DNA of 64,000 bases from Nostoc spongiaeforme FACHB-130 (GCF_014698475.1 NZ_JACJTB010000001.1:372001-436000); one strand, 5' to 3'. Counted from the stretch's first letter, positions 1 through 8,769 are shown. The notes: generated from the sequence alone by a model not told the origin. Numbers and translations are program-made.

Positions 1-413
1 CATATACAAAAATTTGTGAATTTTTAATTCAAGGATGGCGATCGCTTGGTGTGGAATTAAGCTACGGTACAGATGGGCGGGGCTACATCCATAACCCCAA
101 CTGCTTTGGGACGGCGACAGGTGCAGATTTGATTTTACCCAATGGCGCAAAACTCATCGGTAGCGCCCAACTCAAACGCGGTGACGTAATTTTGCAACAT
201 GGTTCTATTCGCTTGCAACCAGATGCGGAACTGTTTGCGAAAGTATTTGGTACAGAGTCATTTAATAGCGTTCAGTTTCCTTACAGTCTCGAACAAATTA
301 TGAAGGCTTTGATTGCTGCTGCACAAGATTGTTTTGATATGGAAATAGAAGTGCAGCAGTTATCAGAATGGGAGTGGGAAGAGATTTTAAACGCGGAGGT
401 TAGATGGACATAA
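1..413 (+). CDS. Lipoate/biotin-protein ligase family protein, C-terminal part (gene cut by window start)
   Basis: The frame is open from base 3 to the stop at 411-413, so the true start lies upstream of the window. The visible 136 residues contain the stretch around CFGTATGADL, then KLIGSAQ and LQHGSIRL, which match the C-terminal half of the LplA-like catalytic domain; the lysine of KLIGSAQ is the usual ligand-contacting position in that family. Such enzymes attach or transfer lipoyl or octanoyl groups to carrier proteins in the cytoplasm. The stop overlaps the start of the next frame (404) by 10 bases, which suggests translational coupling. I cannot separate lipoate ligase from octanoyl transferase without the N-terminal half. 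Confidence 0.8.
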   Translation, partial: YTKICEFLIQGWRSLGVELSYGTDGRGYIHNPNCFGTATGADLILPNGAKLIGSAQLKRGDVILQHGSIRLQPDAELFAKVFGTESFNSVQFPYSLEQIMKALIAAAQDCFDMEIEVQQLSEWEWEEILNAEVRWT

Positions 414-634
414 ATAAACGTCAACGCCTGGAAGCCGCAGCTTGGCGCATAGGCGATGCAGCCGACTTTCTCGAACTATCATCTGATGAAGTAGCTTTCA
501 TTGAGATAAAGCTATCTTTGAGCAGACAATTAAAACAACTGCGCGTTAAAAATAATCTGACTCAAACGGAGTTGGCGCAGAAAACCAAATTTAACCGCCG
601 ATTGAAGAAGATGGACGCAGATAAACGCAGATAA
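404..634 (+). pseudogene. XRE-type HTH regulator, 3' truncated
   Basis: The 76-residue frame begins MDINKRQRLEAAAWRIGDAA, then continues through LSLSRQLKQLRVKNNLTQTELAQK, which is the first two helices of a Cro/C1-type HTH as found in cyanobacterial antitoxin-like regulators. The recognition helix should follow, but after QKTKFNRR the frame runs into LKKMDADKRR, encoded by a dispersed intergenic repeat that starts near 610. The family usually runs about 20-40 residues further. I read this as a regulator whose 3' end was replaced by a repeat, so it probably no longer binds DNA. It overlaps the upstream ligase gene by 10 bases. Confidence 0.6.
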
Positions 635-667
635 ATTTTTACTTGAGCAGATGAAGAAAGGCTATAG
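610..667. repeat. Dispersed repeat copy inside the 3' end of the HTH gene
   Basis: The stretch starting GATGGACGCAGATAAA and ending AAAGGCTATAG has a close copy at about 44885-44932, which starts with the same 16 bases and ends GAAAGGCTATA. Here the unit CGCAGATAAA is doubled. It supplies the last codons of the truncated HTH frame. Confidence 0.6.
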
Positions 668-719
668 TCAGATGAAAATAAAATATTGCAACTCAGTCAA
701 GCCTGTATCTTGAATTATG

Positions 720-1616
720 CTAAACCTTGCTTTCTAGAGGTTGGGGAATCGGAGTAGTTGCAGCTAACTTTCTGCCGTAATTAATAGCAATCAACCCTGT
801 CACATACATAAATAGACTGTAAACTGCTGCGGGGATTGCCATATCAGGATTGTTGAGTAATCCGGCGGTAATGGCGATCGCTAGTGTACCATTTTGAATT
901 CCCACCTCAATGGCGATGCAGATTTGCTGAGGCGGATTGAGGTTAAATAGTTTGCTAATATAAAACCCCGCCAGCATTGAGACACCATTCAACAGCACCA
1001 CGGCAATTCCTACTTGCAGAATAAAGCCAGGGAGACGATTCCACTCACGAATAATTAGTAAGAGAATAATTATTGCTAGGAAGGCGACTGCTAGACGGCT
1101 AGTTACTTTTTCTAGACGAAGGGCGACTTCTGGGAATAACTGACGCACTCCCATTCCTAAACCTATAGGCAGAAGTGTCATCAGAAATATTTGTACTATT
1201 GTTGCACCAATAGGTAGGGCGATCGCCGCAGTTTGTCCGATGAAGTGTTGATATGCGAGGTTTGCCAATACTGGAATTGTCAAGACGGTAATCAGACTAC
1301 TAAAAGCTGTCAGAGTCACCGAAAGCGCAACATCACCTTTCGCCAGGAATGTAATTACGTTGGAAGATACCCCACCTGGACAAAGTGCAATTATGATTAA
1401 ACCCATAGCAATGGTAGGTTGCATAGGGACTAATTTCGCAATAGTAAAACCAATAATTGGTAAAAGAACTAACTGACTAATCAAGCCAATGGTGACGGCT
1501 TTGGGATAATTCTTGACACGTTGGAAATCTGCTGGTGTGAGAGATAAACCCATTCCTAGCATAATAATCGCTAAGGCTATAGGTAGAACAACCGCAGTGA
1601 AAAAGCTTGCTTCCAT
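720..1616 (-). CDS. Bile acid:sodium symporter (BASS) family transporter
   Basis: The 298-residue protein is almost wholly hydrophobic, with eight to ten predicted membrane helices. It opens with a helix containing VVLPIALAIIMLGMGLSL followed by LTPADF, a typical BASS start. Signature-like stretches LCPGGVSSNV and EVGIQNGTLA match the paired sodium-site motifs of this family. Members import bile acids, pyruvate or other organic anions with Na+, and the cyanobacterial substrate cannot be read from sequence. Length is normal for the family. It stands alone, convergent with the HTH relic. The upstream side (1617-1815) shows no clear promoter motif to me. Confidence 0.85.
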   Translation of the reverse strand: MEASFFTAVVLPIALAIIMLGMGLSLTPADFQRVKNYPKAVTIGLISQLVLLPIIGFTIAKLVPMQPTIAMGLIIIALCPGGVSSNVITFLAKGDVALSVTLTAFSSLITVLTIPVLANLAYQHFIGQTAAIALPIGATIVQIFLMTLLPIGLGMGVRQLFPEVALRLEKVTSRLAVAFLAIIILLLIIREWNRLPGFILQVGIAVVLLNGVSMLAGFYISKLFNLNPPQQICIAIEVGIQNGTLAIAITAGLLNNPDMAIPAAVYSLFMYVTGLIAINYGRKLAATTPIPQPLESKV

Positions 1617-1805
1617 AATTGAATAATTTATAATAACGACTCTATCAGTCAGAAATTTTACGGTAAAACAAGATTATTCGCTGTTTTGTGCCGATTTCCA
1701 TCTCAAACTGCTGTTATAGGTAGAAACATTATCAAACAGTATTGCTTTCTTTACAAGCGTATAGGCGAGTATTGATACCACTCACGCAACGAGTAAAGCC
1801 GATCG

Positions 1806-1838
1806 CAAAAATAAAAGGGACACAATTATTGTGTCCCT
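1806..1838 (-). terminator. Rho-independent terminator on the minus strand, downstream of fusA
   Basis: Arms AGGGACACAA (1816-1825) and TTGTGTCCCT (1829-1838) pair perfectly around a 3-base loop. Read on the minus strand the stem is followed by TTTTATTTTT. It lies about 200 bases past the fusA stop, after a dispersed repeat, and fits a terminator for that gene. Confidence 0.7.
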
Positions 1839-1875
1839 AAATAAACTAATTCAAGATGCTAGTTGCCAATGCGGA

Positions 1876-2037
1876 TTTAACTCGAATTTCTCGTGTATGG
1901 GTGGGGAGAGAGGGGAGTTTGGGGGGAAGATTTCTTCACCATGCTCCCACCCCTCCCACACCTCCCACACCTCCCACACCTCCCACCCTTCCCACACCTC
2001 CCACACCCCTGGATTTCTCTCTTGAGAGAAATCCAGG
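1876..2037 (-). repeat. Dispersed hairpin plus polypurine element, copy 1
   Basis: One end is the hairpin made of CCTGGATTTCTC and its complement (about 2009-2037). Next comes a pyrimidine tract built of tandem CTCCCACAC units, and the other end is the CGAATTTCTCGTGTAT motif. On the minus strand it matches copies at 4266-4413 and 10963-11085. It abuts the fusA stop codon (2038-2040) directly. Several short ORFs in it only translate the tandem unit. Confidence 0.8.
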
Positions 2038-4041
2038 TTAAGACTGGCGATAACAGGCAAATTCCATTGAAAAAGTTGCCATACCGGCAGTGAGCGATCG
2101 CAATTCTGTAGAATAGCCAAACATCTGCACTAGTGGTACTTCGGCGCGAATCACAGAGTATCCTTGCATTGTCTCGGAACTCAACAGCAAGCCGCGACGG
2201 GATGAAATGTCACCCTGGACTCTACCTATGAACTCGTTTGGTGTTTCCACTTCAACGAGCATAATTGGTTCGAGTATATAGGGTTTGGCTTGGGCGATCG
2301 CATTTTCCAGTGCTTGATGAGCCGCAGAACGAAACGCCAATTCCGACGAGTCAACTGGATGATAGGAACCCCCATCCAGCACGACTTTCACCCCAGTTAC
2401 CGGATAGCCTGACAGTTTTCCTGTTGTCATCGCCTCGCGGAAGCCTTTTTCACAAGCTGGGATATATTCTTTGGGAATTGCACCACCAACTACCCGATTC
2501 TCAAATACAAATGGTTCATCGCTTGGTTCAATCCACCCAGTTACATGAGCGTATAAACCAGTACCACCAGATTGTTTCTTAAGTCGGTAATCAAATTGAG
2601 TTTTTTGGCTAATGGTTTCCCGATACGCCACTGCGGGAGTACCGACATAAACCTCAGCATTATATTCCCGTTGAATCCGTTCTAAGTAAATCTCCAGATG
2701 CAGTTCACCCATACCAGAAATCAAAGTTGCTTTTGATTCTGGGTCGATACTTAGCCGAAATGTCGGGTCTTCTCGTTGAAAGCGGTTGAGGGCTTTGGCT
2801 AGGCGATCGCTATCTTCTTGTTTTTTCGGTGTAACTGCCAGTGTAATCACTGGCTCCGGGACAAACATTCTTTCTAGAAACACTGGTGTGTCTCCCGTGT
2901 ATAATGTATCGCCCGAAGCACAGTCAACACCCAACAAAGCCACAATATCTCCAGCTACAGCCACTGGCAACTCTTCGCGCTTGTTGGCGTGCATTCGCAC
3001 CAAGCGACCAATTTGCACTCGTTTTTCAGTCCGGGAGTTATACACAATATCACCCGGTTTTAATGTGCCGGAGTAAATGCGGGTGTAGGTTAGCTGACCG
3101 AAAGATTCAAGAGTGAGTTTGAATGCCAAAGCCACTAAAGCAGCATCAGGCTCAGGGTAAACACTGACTGATTCTGCGGTTTTGACTACTTCCCTATCGA
3201 TGGGAGATGGTAAACAAAGGGCGATCCCATCTAAGAGATTCTGCACACCTTTGTTTTTGAATGCAGAACCCAGCAGTACAGGTGTGAATTCCAGCCTCAA
3301 GGTTGCTTGGCGGATAACTTGCCAAATCAGTTCCGAGGGAATTTCTTGATCTGCCAATAGCATCTCAGTCATTTCTTCTGAGAACAAGGACAAGCTATCT
3401 AGCAATTTTTCCCGCGCCTGTTGTGCTGCTGCTACAAGACTTTCAGGAATTGCTTGTTTGACCCAATGTTCGCCGTTTTCGCCTTCAAAGTAATGTGCTT
3501 GCATCGACACTAGGTCAATCACACCTTGGAAGTTATCTTCACTACCAATGGGATATTGCAACAACACCGCATTTAATTGCAAGCGATCGCGGATAGCCTG
3601 GACTACACGAAACGGATCTGCACCCATTCGATCCATTTTGTTGATGAATGCTAGACGCGGCACACGGTAGCGTTTCATCTGCCGATCCACTGTGATGGAT
3701 TGGGACTGCACACCCGCCACGGCACACAACACCATCACCGCCCCATCCAACACCCGCAAGGCACGCTCTACTTCAATCGTGAAATCCACATGCCCTGGAG
3801 TATCAATTAAATTAATTTGGGTATCACGCCACTGACAAGTTGTGGCCGCGGAGGTAATGGTAATTCCATGCAGCTTTTCCTCCGGCATAAAATCCATTGT
3901 TGCACCCTTGCCGCCTCCCTTCACCTCCTCAATAGCATGGATTCTGCCCGTGTAGAAGAGAATTCGCTCTGACAGAGTAGTTTTACCAGAGTCGATGTGA
4001 GCAGAGATACCAATATTGCGGACGCGTGTTCGGGGAATCAT
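2038..4041 (-). CDS. fusA: Elongation factor G paralogue (translocation GTPase)
   Basis: The 667-residue protein has the full EF-G layout: G domain with P-loop AHIDSGKT (residues 14-21), DTPGHVDF, NKMDRMG and GSAFKNKG, followed by domains II to V. It binds GTP and drives tRNA-mRNA translocation on the ribosome. I chose the ATG at 4041 because AGGAAA lies just upstream; an in-frame ATG at 4068 would add nine residues. The switch region reads GITITSAATTCQW, and the G domain continues EVERALRVLDGAVMVLC. This resembles mitochondrial EFG1 and the bacterial spdEFG1 group more than the usual str-operon EF-G (GITITAAA). It is not next to rpsL, rpsG or tuf, so it is probably a second EF-G gene. Confidence 0.93.
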   Translation of the reverse strand: MIPRTRVRNIGISAHIDSGKTTLSERILFYTGRIHAIEEVKGGGKGATMDFMPEEKLHGITITSAATTCQWRDTQINLIDTPGHVDFTIEVERALRVLDGAVMVLCAVAGVQSQSITVDRQMKRYRVPRLAFINKMDRMGADPFRVVQAIRDRLQLNAVLLQYPIGSEDNFQGVIDLVSMQAHYFEGENGEHWVKQAIPESLVAAAQQAREKLLDSLSLFSEEMTEMLLADQEIPSELIWQVIRQATLRLEFTPVLLGSAFKNKGVQNLLDGIALCLPSPIDREVVKTAESVSVYPEPDAALVALAFKLTLESFGQLTYTRIYSGTLKPGDIVYNSRTEKRVQIGRLVRMHANKREELPVAVAGDIVALLGVDCASGDTLYTGDTPVFLERMFVPEPVITLAVTPKKQEDSDRLAKALNRFQREDPTFRLSIDPESKATLISGMGELHLEIYLERIQREYNAEVYVGTPAVAYRETISQKTQFDYRLKKQSGGTGLYAHVTGWIEPSDEPFVFENRVVGGAIPKEYIPACEKGFREAMTTGKLSGYPVTGVKVVLDGGSYHPVDSSELAFRSAAHQALENAIAQAKPYILEPIMLVEVETPNEFIGRVQGDISSRRGLLLSSETMQGYSVIRAEVPLVQMFGYSTELRSLTAGMATFSMEFACYRQS

Positions 4042-4171
4042 AACATTTCCTTTTTGTGCAAGCGACAAATAGTCACTATGAAAGTGGTATTATATTTTGT
4101 ATTATAATTGTAATATATTACAGTGACAAGCCCCACGATACAGAAATTGATATTCTTTTGTGCGGGATACG

Positions 4172-4204
4172 AGATCCCCGACTTCTGAAAGAAGTCGGGG
4201 ATCT
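4172..4204. repeat. Dispersed hairpin (ATCCCCGACTTCT family), copy 1
   Basis: Arms AGATCCCCGACTTCT (4172-4186) and AGAAGTCGGGGATCT (4190-4204) pair perfectly around GAA. A second copy with 16-base arms is at 9818-9850. It lies upstream of fusA on the divergent side, with no adjoining T run, so it looks like a mobile hairpin rather than a terminator. Confidence 0.8.
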
Positions 4205-4265
4205 GAGCAATCAGAGTACTCTGGTTAATGTAATTGTCTTTGTATGCTCCACTGGCTAGAGGTCT

Positions 4266-4413
4266 AACCTGGATTTCTCACAAGAGAGAAATCCAGGGGT
4301 GTGGGAGGGGTGGGAGGATGGTGAAAAAATCTTTCCCCCCACACTCCCCACACTCCCCACACTCCCCTCTCTCTCCACACCCGCTACCTATACGTGAGAA
4401 ATTCGGGCTAATT
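4266..4413 (+). repeat. Dispersed hairpin plus polypurine element, copy 2
   Basis: It begins TAACCTGGATTTCTC, folds with GAGAAATCCAGG, continues through GGTGTGGGAGG and a tandem CACACTCCC tract, and ends near GTGAGAAATTCGGGC. It has the same structure as copies 1 and 3. It sits in the 4100-4560 gap, which otherwise holds no gene I can support. Confidence 0.8.
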
Positions 4414-4517
4414 CTGTGCGGGTAAACAACATAAAATAGATATTGCCATTTTTACGAGTGGTATCAGCGGTTAACAAGTTTCTCAGGCTCATGTAACCAC
4501 TGATTTCAACAGTCTAG

Positions 4518-4535
4518 TCAGACGTGTACGTCTGA
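4518..4535. promoter_or_regulatory. 18-base palindrome upstream of a small gene, possible operator
   Basis: TCAGACGT and ACGTCTGA pair around GT, ending 27 bases before the ATG at 4563. Position and symmetry suit an operator for an autoregulated small DNA-binding protein, but this is inference only. Confidence 0.35.
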
Positions 4536-4562
4536 TTCAAGCTTAATTCACCCTTCTCAACA

Positions 4563-4754
4563 ATGCCGAACCCTAGAGGAACACCCGAAAACTTACAACC
4601 ATCACAACCCAAGGGTGAAGAACCGATGACCACATCTATTAGTTTTAGATGTACTGAGTTGATGAAGGAAGCGGTGAAGGCACAAGACGACCCCGCACAA
4701 TTTTGCAGAGACGCAATCCAGGAAAAATTAGATAAACAGAAACAATTAGAATGA
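4563..4754 (+). CDS. Small hypothetical protein, possibly ribbon-helix-helix-like
   Basis: The 63-residue product begins MPNPRGTPENLQP, an opening I recall from small cyanobacterial proteins of unknown function. Residues 22-60 read as a beta strand (TSISFRC), then two helices (TELMKEAVKAQ and DDPAQFCRDAIQEKLDKQ), an RHH-like pattern. No strong ribosome binding site is visible. A perfect palindrome lies just upstream. A frame on the other strand (4514-4816) is Cys/Ser-rich and looks like a shadow. Function unknown; DNA binding is only a guess. Confidence 0.5.
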   Translation: MPNPRGTPENLQPSQPKGEEPMTTSISFRCTELMKEAVKAQDDPAQFCRDAIQEKLDKQKQLE

Positions 4755-4759
4755 AGAAT

Positions 4760-4853
4760 GAGCATTAATCGAGCATCTCCACTGAGTTTAAAGTAATGCT
4801 CAAAGTATGCGCTCAAACACCGAAACTTATGCTTTTGAGCATTAGGTGAGCAT
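4760..4853. repeat. Cluster of GAGCAT hexamers ahead of pheT
   Basis: GAGCAT occurs at 4760, 4771, 4837 and 4848, and its complement ATGCTC at 4796, all within 94 bases that end 43 bases before the pheT start. It could be a binding array or folded leader; no T-box or other known leader is recognisable. Confidence 0.35.
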
Positions 4854-4896
4854 TTTTAAGTAAAAATAGGCTGAAATTGTTGATTTTACGTCATTT

Positions 4897-7332
4897 ATGC
4901 GAATCTCTTTAAACTGGCTGCGGGAACTAGTAGAAATTAAATTAAGCCCAGAAGAATTAGCTCATACCCTGACAATGGCTGGGTTTGAGGTAGAAGATAT
5001 TGAAGACCGCCGCACTTGGGCAGATGGTGTGGTTTTGGGGAAAGTGCTGGAACGTCAACCCCACCCCAACGCTAATAAATTAAGTGTTTGTCAAGTAGAT
5101 GTGGGTGCGGCTGAGACTTTAAATATTGTTTGTGGTGCAGCTAACGTCCGGGCTGATATTTACGTCCCAGTCGCCACCGTTGGCACTTATTTACCAAACA
5201 TCGATTTAAAAATTAAACCTGCAAAACTGCGTGGTGTTCCATCTCACGGCATGATTTGTTCTTTAAAAGAACTGGGTTTGCCAAGTGATGTTGATGGGAT
5301 TCACATTTTTACTGGGGAAAATCTCTCGGTGGGTAGTGATGTCCGGCCGTTGCTGGGTTTAGATGATGTGATTCTAGATGTGACTGCTACTGCTAACCGC
5401 GCTGACGCTTTAAGTATGGTAGGCATAGCGCGAGAAGTTGCCGCTTTAACTGGTGGTAAACTGAGTATTCCTGAACCTGGGGAAGTCAAAGTTACTCAAA
5501 ATCCAGGCAAGTTAGGTTTGAAAATTGCTGATACCCAAGCTTGCCCAGCTTACATTGGTACAGTCATTGAACAAGTAAAAATTGCCCCGTCGCCGGACTG
5601 GTTGCAACAACGCTTGCGGGCTGCGGGTGTGCGTCCCATTAGTAATGTCGTTGATATTACTAACTATGTATTGTTGGAATGGGGACAACCACTCCACGCC
5701 TTTGACCAAGACCGTTTACAAGCTGTTGCAGGTAATGGCAATTTAACTATTGGTGTGCGTTTTGCCAATCAAGGAGAATCTCTGAAAACCTTGGATGGGC
5801 AAACTCGCAACCTCGCAACCCAAAATTTGTTAATCACCGCTAACGATAAACCTGTGGCTTTAGCGGGAGTGATGGGGGGAGAAGAAACGGAAGTTGATGA
5901 AGGTTCGCAAAATTTAGTTTTAGAAGCAGCTTTGTTTGACTCTGTAGCTATTCGCCGTTCCTCCCGTGGGGTGGGGTTACGCAGTGAAGCTTCTGGGAGA
6001 TATGAACGGGGTGTGAACCGGGCAGAATTGGAAGTCGCCTGTCGTCGTGCTTTAGCTTTAATTAGTGAATTGGCTGGCGGTGTTATTGTACATCAAGAAA
6101 TTGTTGATACTCGTCCCGACCCTGCAACTTGGAGTCGTTCAATTGCTCTGCGTTTAGATAGGGTGAATGAAATACTAGGGCCTACTGATTTAGGCGAAGA
6201 CACAGGGGAATTACAAGCAAGCGATGTTGTCAGGATTTTAACCGCCTTGGGATGTCAGCTGACAGCAACAGATGAGCGTACTTGGAATGTGGCTGTTCCT
6301 CCTTATCGTTACCGCGACTTAGAACGAGAAATTGATTTAATTGAGGAACTTGCTCGGCTCTACGGTTATGATAATTTCTGCGATACCTTGCCGGAAAAAG
6401 CCCAAGCAGGCTATTTACCCATAGACCAGGAGTTGTTGCGGAAATTGCGGGCGACTTTACGGGCGGAAGGTTTGACGGAATTAGTGCAGTATTCCTTGGT
6501 TAAACCAGGGGAAGACCGCCAGATAGTTTTAAGTAACCCTCTATTTACCGAATATTCGGCGTTACGTACTGATTTAATGGCTGGGTTGATTGATGCTTTT
6601 CAATACAATTTAGAACAAGGTAACGGTTCTCTCAACGGTTTTGAAATTGGGCGAATTTTCCAACAAGAAGAAGACGGTCTGCATGAAGCTGATGCGATCG
6701 CTGGTATCTTAGGAGGAGACAGCAGCCTTGGCAAATGGTCAAAAGGTGGACGGGAACAGCCAATAACTTGGTTTGAAGCCAAAGGTATTCTCGAAAGCGT
6801 CTTTCAACAATTGGGTATCCAAGTAGAATATCAACCAGATTGTCGTGATGAGCGTTTACATCCCGGACGCACCGCTTCATTATGGATAGGTGGAAACCGA
6901 CTGGGTGTATTTGGTCAACTGCACCCACAACTGCGGCGAGAAAAAGATTTACCTGATTCTGTGTATCTATTTCAGTTAGATTTAGATGTCCTGTTGGATG
7001 CCTTAGATCAAGATGAAATTTTGATTCCTACATTCAAGTCTTATTCTACATACCCAGCCAGCGATCGCGACATCGCCTTTTTCGCCCCGGTGAAAGTTTC
7101 TGTAGGAGAACTGGAAAAAGCGATTAACAAAGCTGGTAAAGGTTTACTGGAATCTGTGGAAATCTTCGATGAATATCGTGGCGAAAACGTCCCCCAAGGA
7201 CAACGCAGTTTAGCATTTCGTCTAGTATATCGGGCAAGCGATCGCACTCTCACCGATGCCGAAGTCGAACCTGTACACAACAAAGTTCGGGAAGCTTTAG
7301 TAGAAAAATTCGGCGTTAACCTCAGAAGCTAA
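4897..7332 (+). CDS. pheT: Phenylalanyl-tRNA synthetase beta subunit
   Basis: The 811-residue protein has the standard PheT order: N-terminal B1 segment ([14 protein letters not shown]), an EMAP/OB-like tRNA-binding domain (about 40-150, with [19 protein letters not shown]), B3/B4 ([18 protein letters not shown], about 250-270), B5, the catalytic-like core ([17 protein letters not shown]) and the C-terminal anticodon-binding fold ending [12 protein letters not shown]. With PheS it charges tRNA-Phe. Length is normal. pheS is not in the window, as is common in cyanobacteria where the two genes are split. No strong ribosome binding site precedes the ATG. A hairpin follows the stop by 8 bases. 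Confidence 0.97.
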   Translation: MRISLNWLRELVEIKLSPEELAHTLTMAGFEVEDIEDRRTWADGVVLGKVLERQPHPNANKLSVCQVDVGAAETLNIVCGAANVRADIYVPVATVGTYLPNIDLKIKPAKLRGVPSHGMICSLKELGLPSDVDGIHIFTGENLSVGSDVRPLLGLDDVILDVTATANRADALSMVGIAREVAALTGGKLSIPEPGEVKVTQNPGKLGLKIADTQACPAYIGTVIEQVKIAPSPDWLQQRLRAAGVRPISNVVDITNYVLLEWGQPLHAFDQDRLQAVAGNGNLTIGVRFANQGESLKTLDGQTRNLATQNLLITANDKPVALAGVMGGEETEVDEGSQNLVLEAALFDSVAIRRSSRGVGLRSEASGRYERGVNRAELEVACRRALALISELAGGVIVHQEIVDTRPDPATWSRSIALRLDRVNEILGPTDLGEDTGELQASDVVRILTALGCQLTATDERTWNVAVPPYRYRDLEREIDLIEELARLYGYDNFCDTLPEKAQAGYLPIDQELLRKLRATLRAEGLTELVQYSLVKPGEDRQIVLSNPLFTEYSALRTDLMAGLIDAFQYNLEQGNGSLNGFEIGRIFQQEEDGLHEADAIAGILGGDSSLGKWSKGGREQPITWFEAKGILESVFQQLGIQVEYQPDCRDERLHPGRTASLWIGGNRLGVFGQLHPQLRREKDLPDSVYLFQLDLDVLLDALDQDEILIPTFKSYSTYPASDRDIAFFAPVKVSVGELEKAINKAGKGLLESVEIFDEYRGENVPQGQRSLAFRLVYRASDRTLTDAEVEPVHNKVREALVEKFGVNLRS

Positions 7333-7340
7333 AAATTAGT

Positions 7341-7369
7341 AGTGATGAGTCATTAATCGACTCATCACT
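7341..7369 (+). terminator. Hairpin after pheT, likely transcript end
   Basis: AGTGATGAGT (7341-7350) pairs perfectly with ACTCATCACT (7360-7369). It starts 8 bases after the pheT stop but lacks a strong T run. A second stem, GTCATTGGT with ACCAATGAC (7377-7405), follows and grades into TGACTAA heptamers up to about 7420. Confidence 0.5.
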
Positions 7370-7500
7370 TGCTTAGGTCATTGGTATTTACAAATGACCA
7401 ATGACTAATGACTAATGACAACCTTGACAAGTGGTTGTGTAATTTTGACTGGTTTTAGCTTACTATTCATTGTGAAATTTGCATTTTTAGTTGATTGATT

Positions 7501-7770
7501 ATGCCCAAATACGTACTCTGGGGAACTTACTGCGACGACGTTTTAGAAAAACGCGCTCCTTACCGTCAAGCGCATTTAGATGGTTTAGCCAAACAAAAAG
7601 AATCTGGTGTGTTAATTACTATCGGCCCCACCAAAGATGTCACCAAGGTTTTTGGCATTTATGAAGCAGAAGACGAAGCCACTGTCCGCCAATTAATTGA
7701 AAATGACCCTTATTGGCAAAACGGTATTTGGACAGAATACTCTATCAAAGAGTGGATTCAAGCTTTTTAA
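7501..7770 (+). CDS. YciI-like (YCII domain) protein
   Basis: The 89-residue product MPKYVLWGTYCDDVLEKR, with AHLDGLAKQKESGVLITIGP in the middle and an NDPYWQNGIWTEYSIKEW ending, matches the ferredoxin-like YCII family. The conserved His-Asp (AHLDGL) pair and the DPY motif near the C-terminus are typical of the proposed active-site pocket. The reaction is unknown for most members. I prefer the ATG at 7501 over the in-frame TTG at 7495. It is monocistronic, between pheT and a glycine-rich exported protein. Confidence 0.88.
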   Translation: MPKYVLWGTYCDDVLEKRAPYRQAHLDGLAKQKESGVLITIGPTKDVTKVFGIYEAEDEATVRQLIENDPYWQNGIWTEYSIKEWIQAF

Positions 7771-7977
7771 TTAGGTCGTGATTAATAAGTTGGCTGTCTG
7801 ATTTGAAAGTTACAATTCCTAACTTTTAGTGGATGTCAGGATATTTGTGTGTATGTCATTATCAATAATGTCTTGAACAGAGATAATATTGCTGTTGTCT
7901 AGAATAAAAAATGGTTAGCGATCGCACTTAATATTGTGTTGTTCACCAATCGTTTGATTTTTAAGAGGGTACTACCC

Positions 7978-8400
7978 ATGCAAAACATCCTAAAACGTGC
8001 ATTTTTACCTGGTTTGATGGCTGTTAGTTTAACCAGTGTGAGTCTAATTCCTACTCAATCGGCTAGTGCAGATGACCGAGTTATCCATAATGCAGCCATT
8101 GGTGCTGGTGCAAGTGCTATTACTGGAGCCTTAACAGGTTGCGGTTCTGTATTAAATAACGCTATCACTGGTGCTGGAGCTGGTGCGGCGGTAAATGGTG
8201 CTAACGGTTTGAGAACCAGAAGAGCCAGAGCTAGAAATGGCCGGAGAATTGTCCAAGATGTCGGCGTAGGTGCAGTAGCTGGCGTAGCTACAGGAGCAAT
8301 TACTGGTGGTTGCAGAACTACCTGGAAAAATGGCGTTAATGGTGCTGCTGCTGGTGCTGCTGTTCACTTCCTAGATCCCAGAAACAGAAAAAGAAGATAA
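7978..8400 (+). CDS. Exported glycine-zipper-like protein
   Basis: The 140-residue product starts at an ATG preceded by AAGAGGG. A signal peptide (MQNILKRAF, then a hydrophobic stretch) ends at an ASA site near residue 27. The mature part is rich in Gly and Ala with repeated small-residue helices (NAAIGAGASAITGALTGCG, NAITGAGAGAAVNGANG, DVGVGAVAGVATGAITGGC), each with GxxxG-type spacing, and a basic tail (DPRNRKRR). Two cysteines, CG and GGC, lie in equivalent places of two of the repeats. Glycine-zipper proteins often sit in membranes or the envelope. Function unknown. Confidence 0.75.
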   Translation: MQNILKRAFLPGLMAVSLTSVSLIPTQSASADDRVIHNAAIGAGASAITGALTGCGSVLNNAITGAGAGAAVNGANGLRTRRARARNGRRIVQDVGVGAVAGVATGAITGGCRTTWKNGVNGAAAGAAVHFLDPRNRKRR

Positions 8401-8495
8401 TTTATGATGGATAATTCGTAATTTCATTATTCAACACGGATTATCCATTGTGGATTATGCCAATGTAAACATTCACAACAATAAATAGTTGATTT

Positions 8496-8523
8496 TTAGG
8501 GGTGCAGTTGTTAGCACCCCTAA
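8496..8523 (+). terminator. Hairpin downstream of the glycine-zipper gene
   Basis: TTAGGGGTGC (8496-8505) pairs perfectly with GCACCCCTAA (8514-8523), followed by a short T-rich stretch. It fits the transcript end of the 7978-8400 gene, about 95 bases past its stop. Confidence 0.6.
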
Positions 8524-8551
8524 TTTATTGCTTAATTGCTTTCTTATTCGC

Positions 8552-8737
8552 AAAATCGCCATCAGCCGCGACGGAACTTTTTTAGCTTCTGGTGGTGATG
8601 ATAATACCCTGATTTTATGGAATTTACGGCGCATTCTCAAATTAAATGCCCTGAGTTATGCTTGCTCTTTGGTGTAGGATTATTTGCAAACTAACACAAA
8701 ATTAGAACAGAGCGATCGCTCTTTGTGTCAACGTTAG
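8552..8737 (+). pseudogene. Relic of a WD40-repeat protein gene (C-terminal end)
   Basis: Translation from 8552 gives KIAISRDGTFLASGGDDNTL then ILWNLRR, a single WD40 blade. It continues LNALSYACSLV, a stop at 8675-8677, then DYLQTNTKLEQSDRSLC and a stop at 8735-8737. The tail after the blade matches the usual end of cyanobacterial STAND/WD40 proteins, as in the 2020-residue protein here (ACEWVKDYLANS). Only about 60 codons remain and one is a nonsense codon, so this is decayed. The rest of the gene is not in the preceding sequence, which implies a deletion. Confidence 0.75.
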
Positions 8738-8769
8738 GAGGTAGGGGGATAATTTTGTAATTATAATTC

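Noticed and set aside
1851-2120. Minus-strand ORF with WEVWEGWEVWEV repeats
   Set aside because: It is a direct translation of a tandem CTCCCACAC repeat and overlaps the fusA 3' end; no protein-like flanks.
4514-4816. Minus-strand 100-residue ORF
   Set aside because: Lies opposite the more protein-like 63-residue frame; Cys/Ser composition and position fit a shadow.
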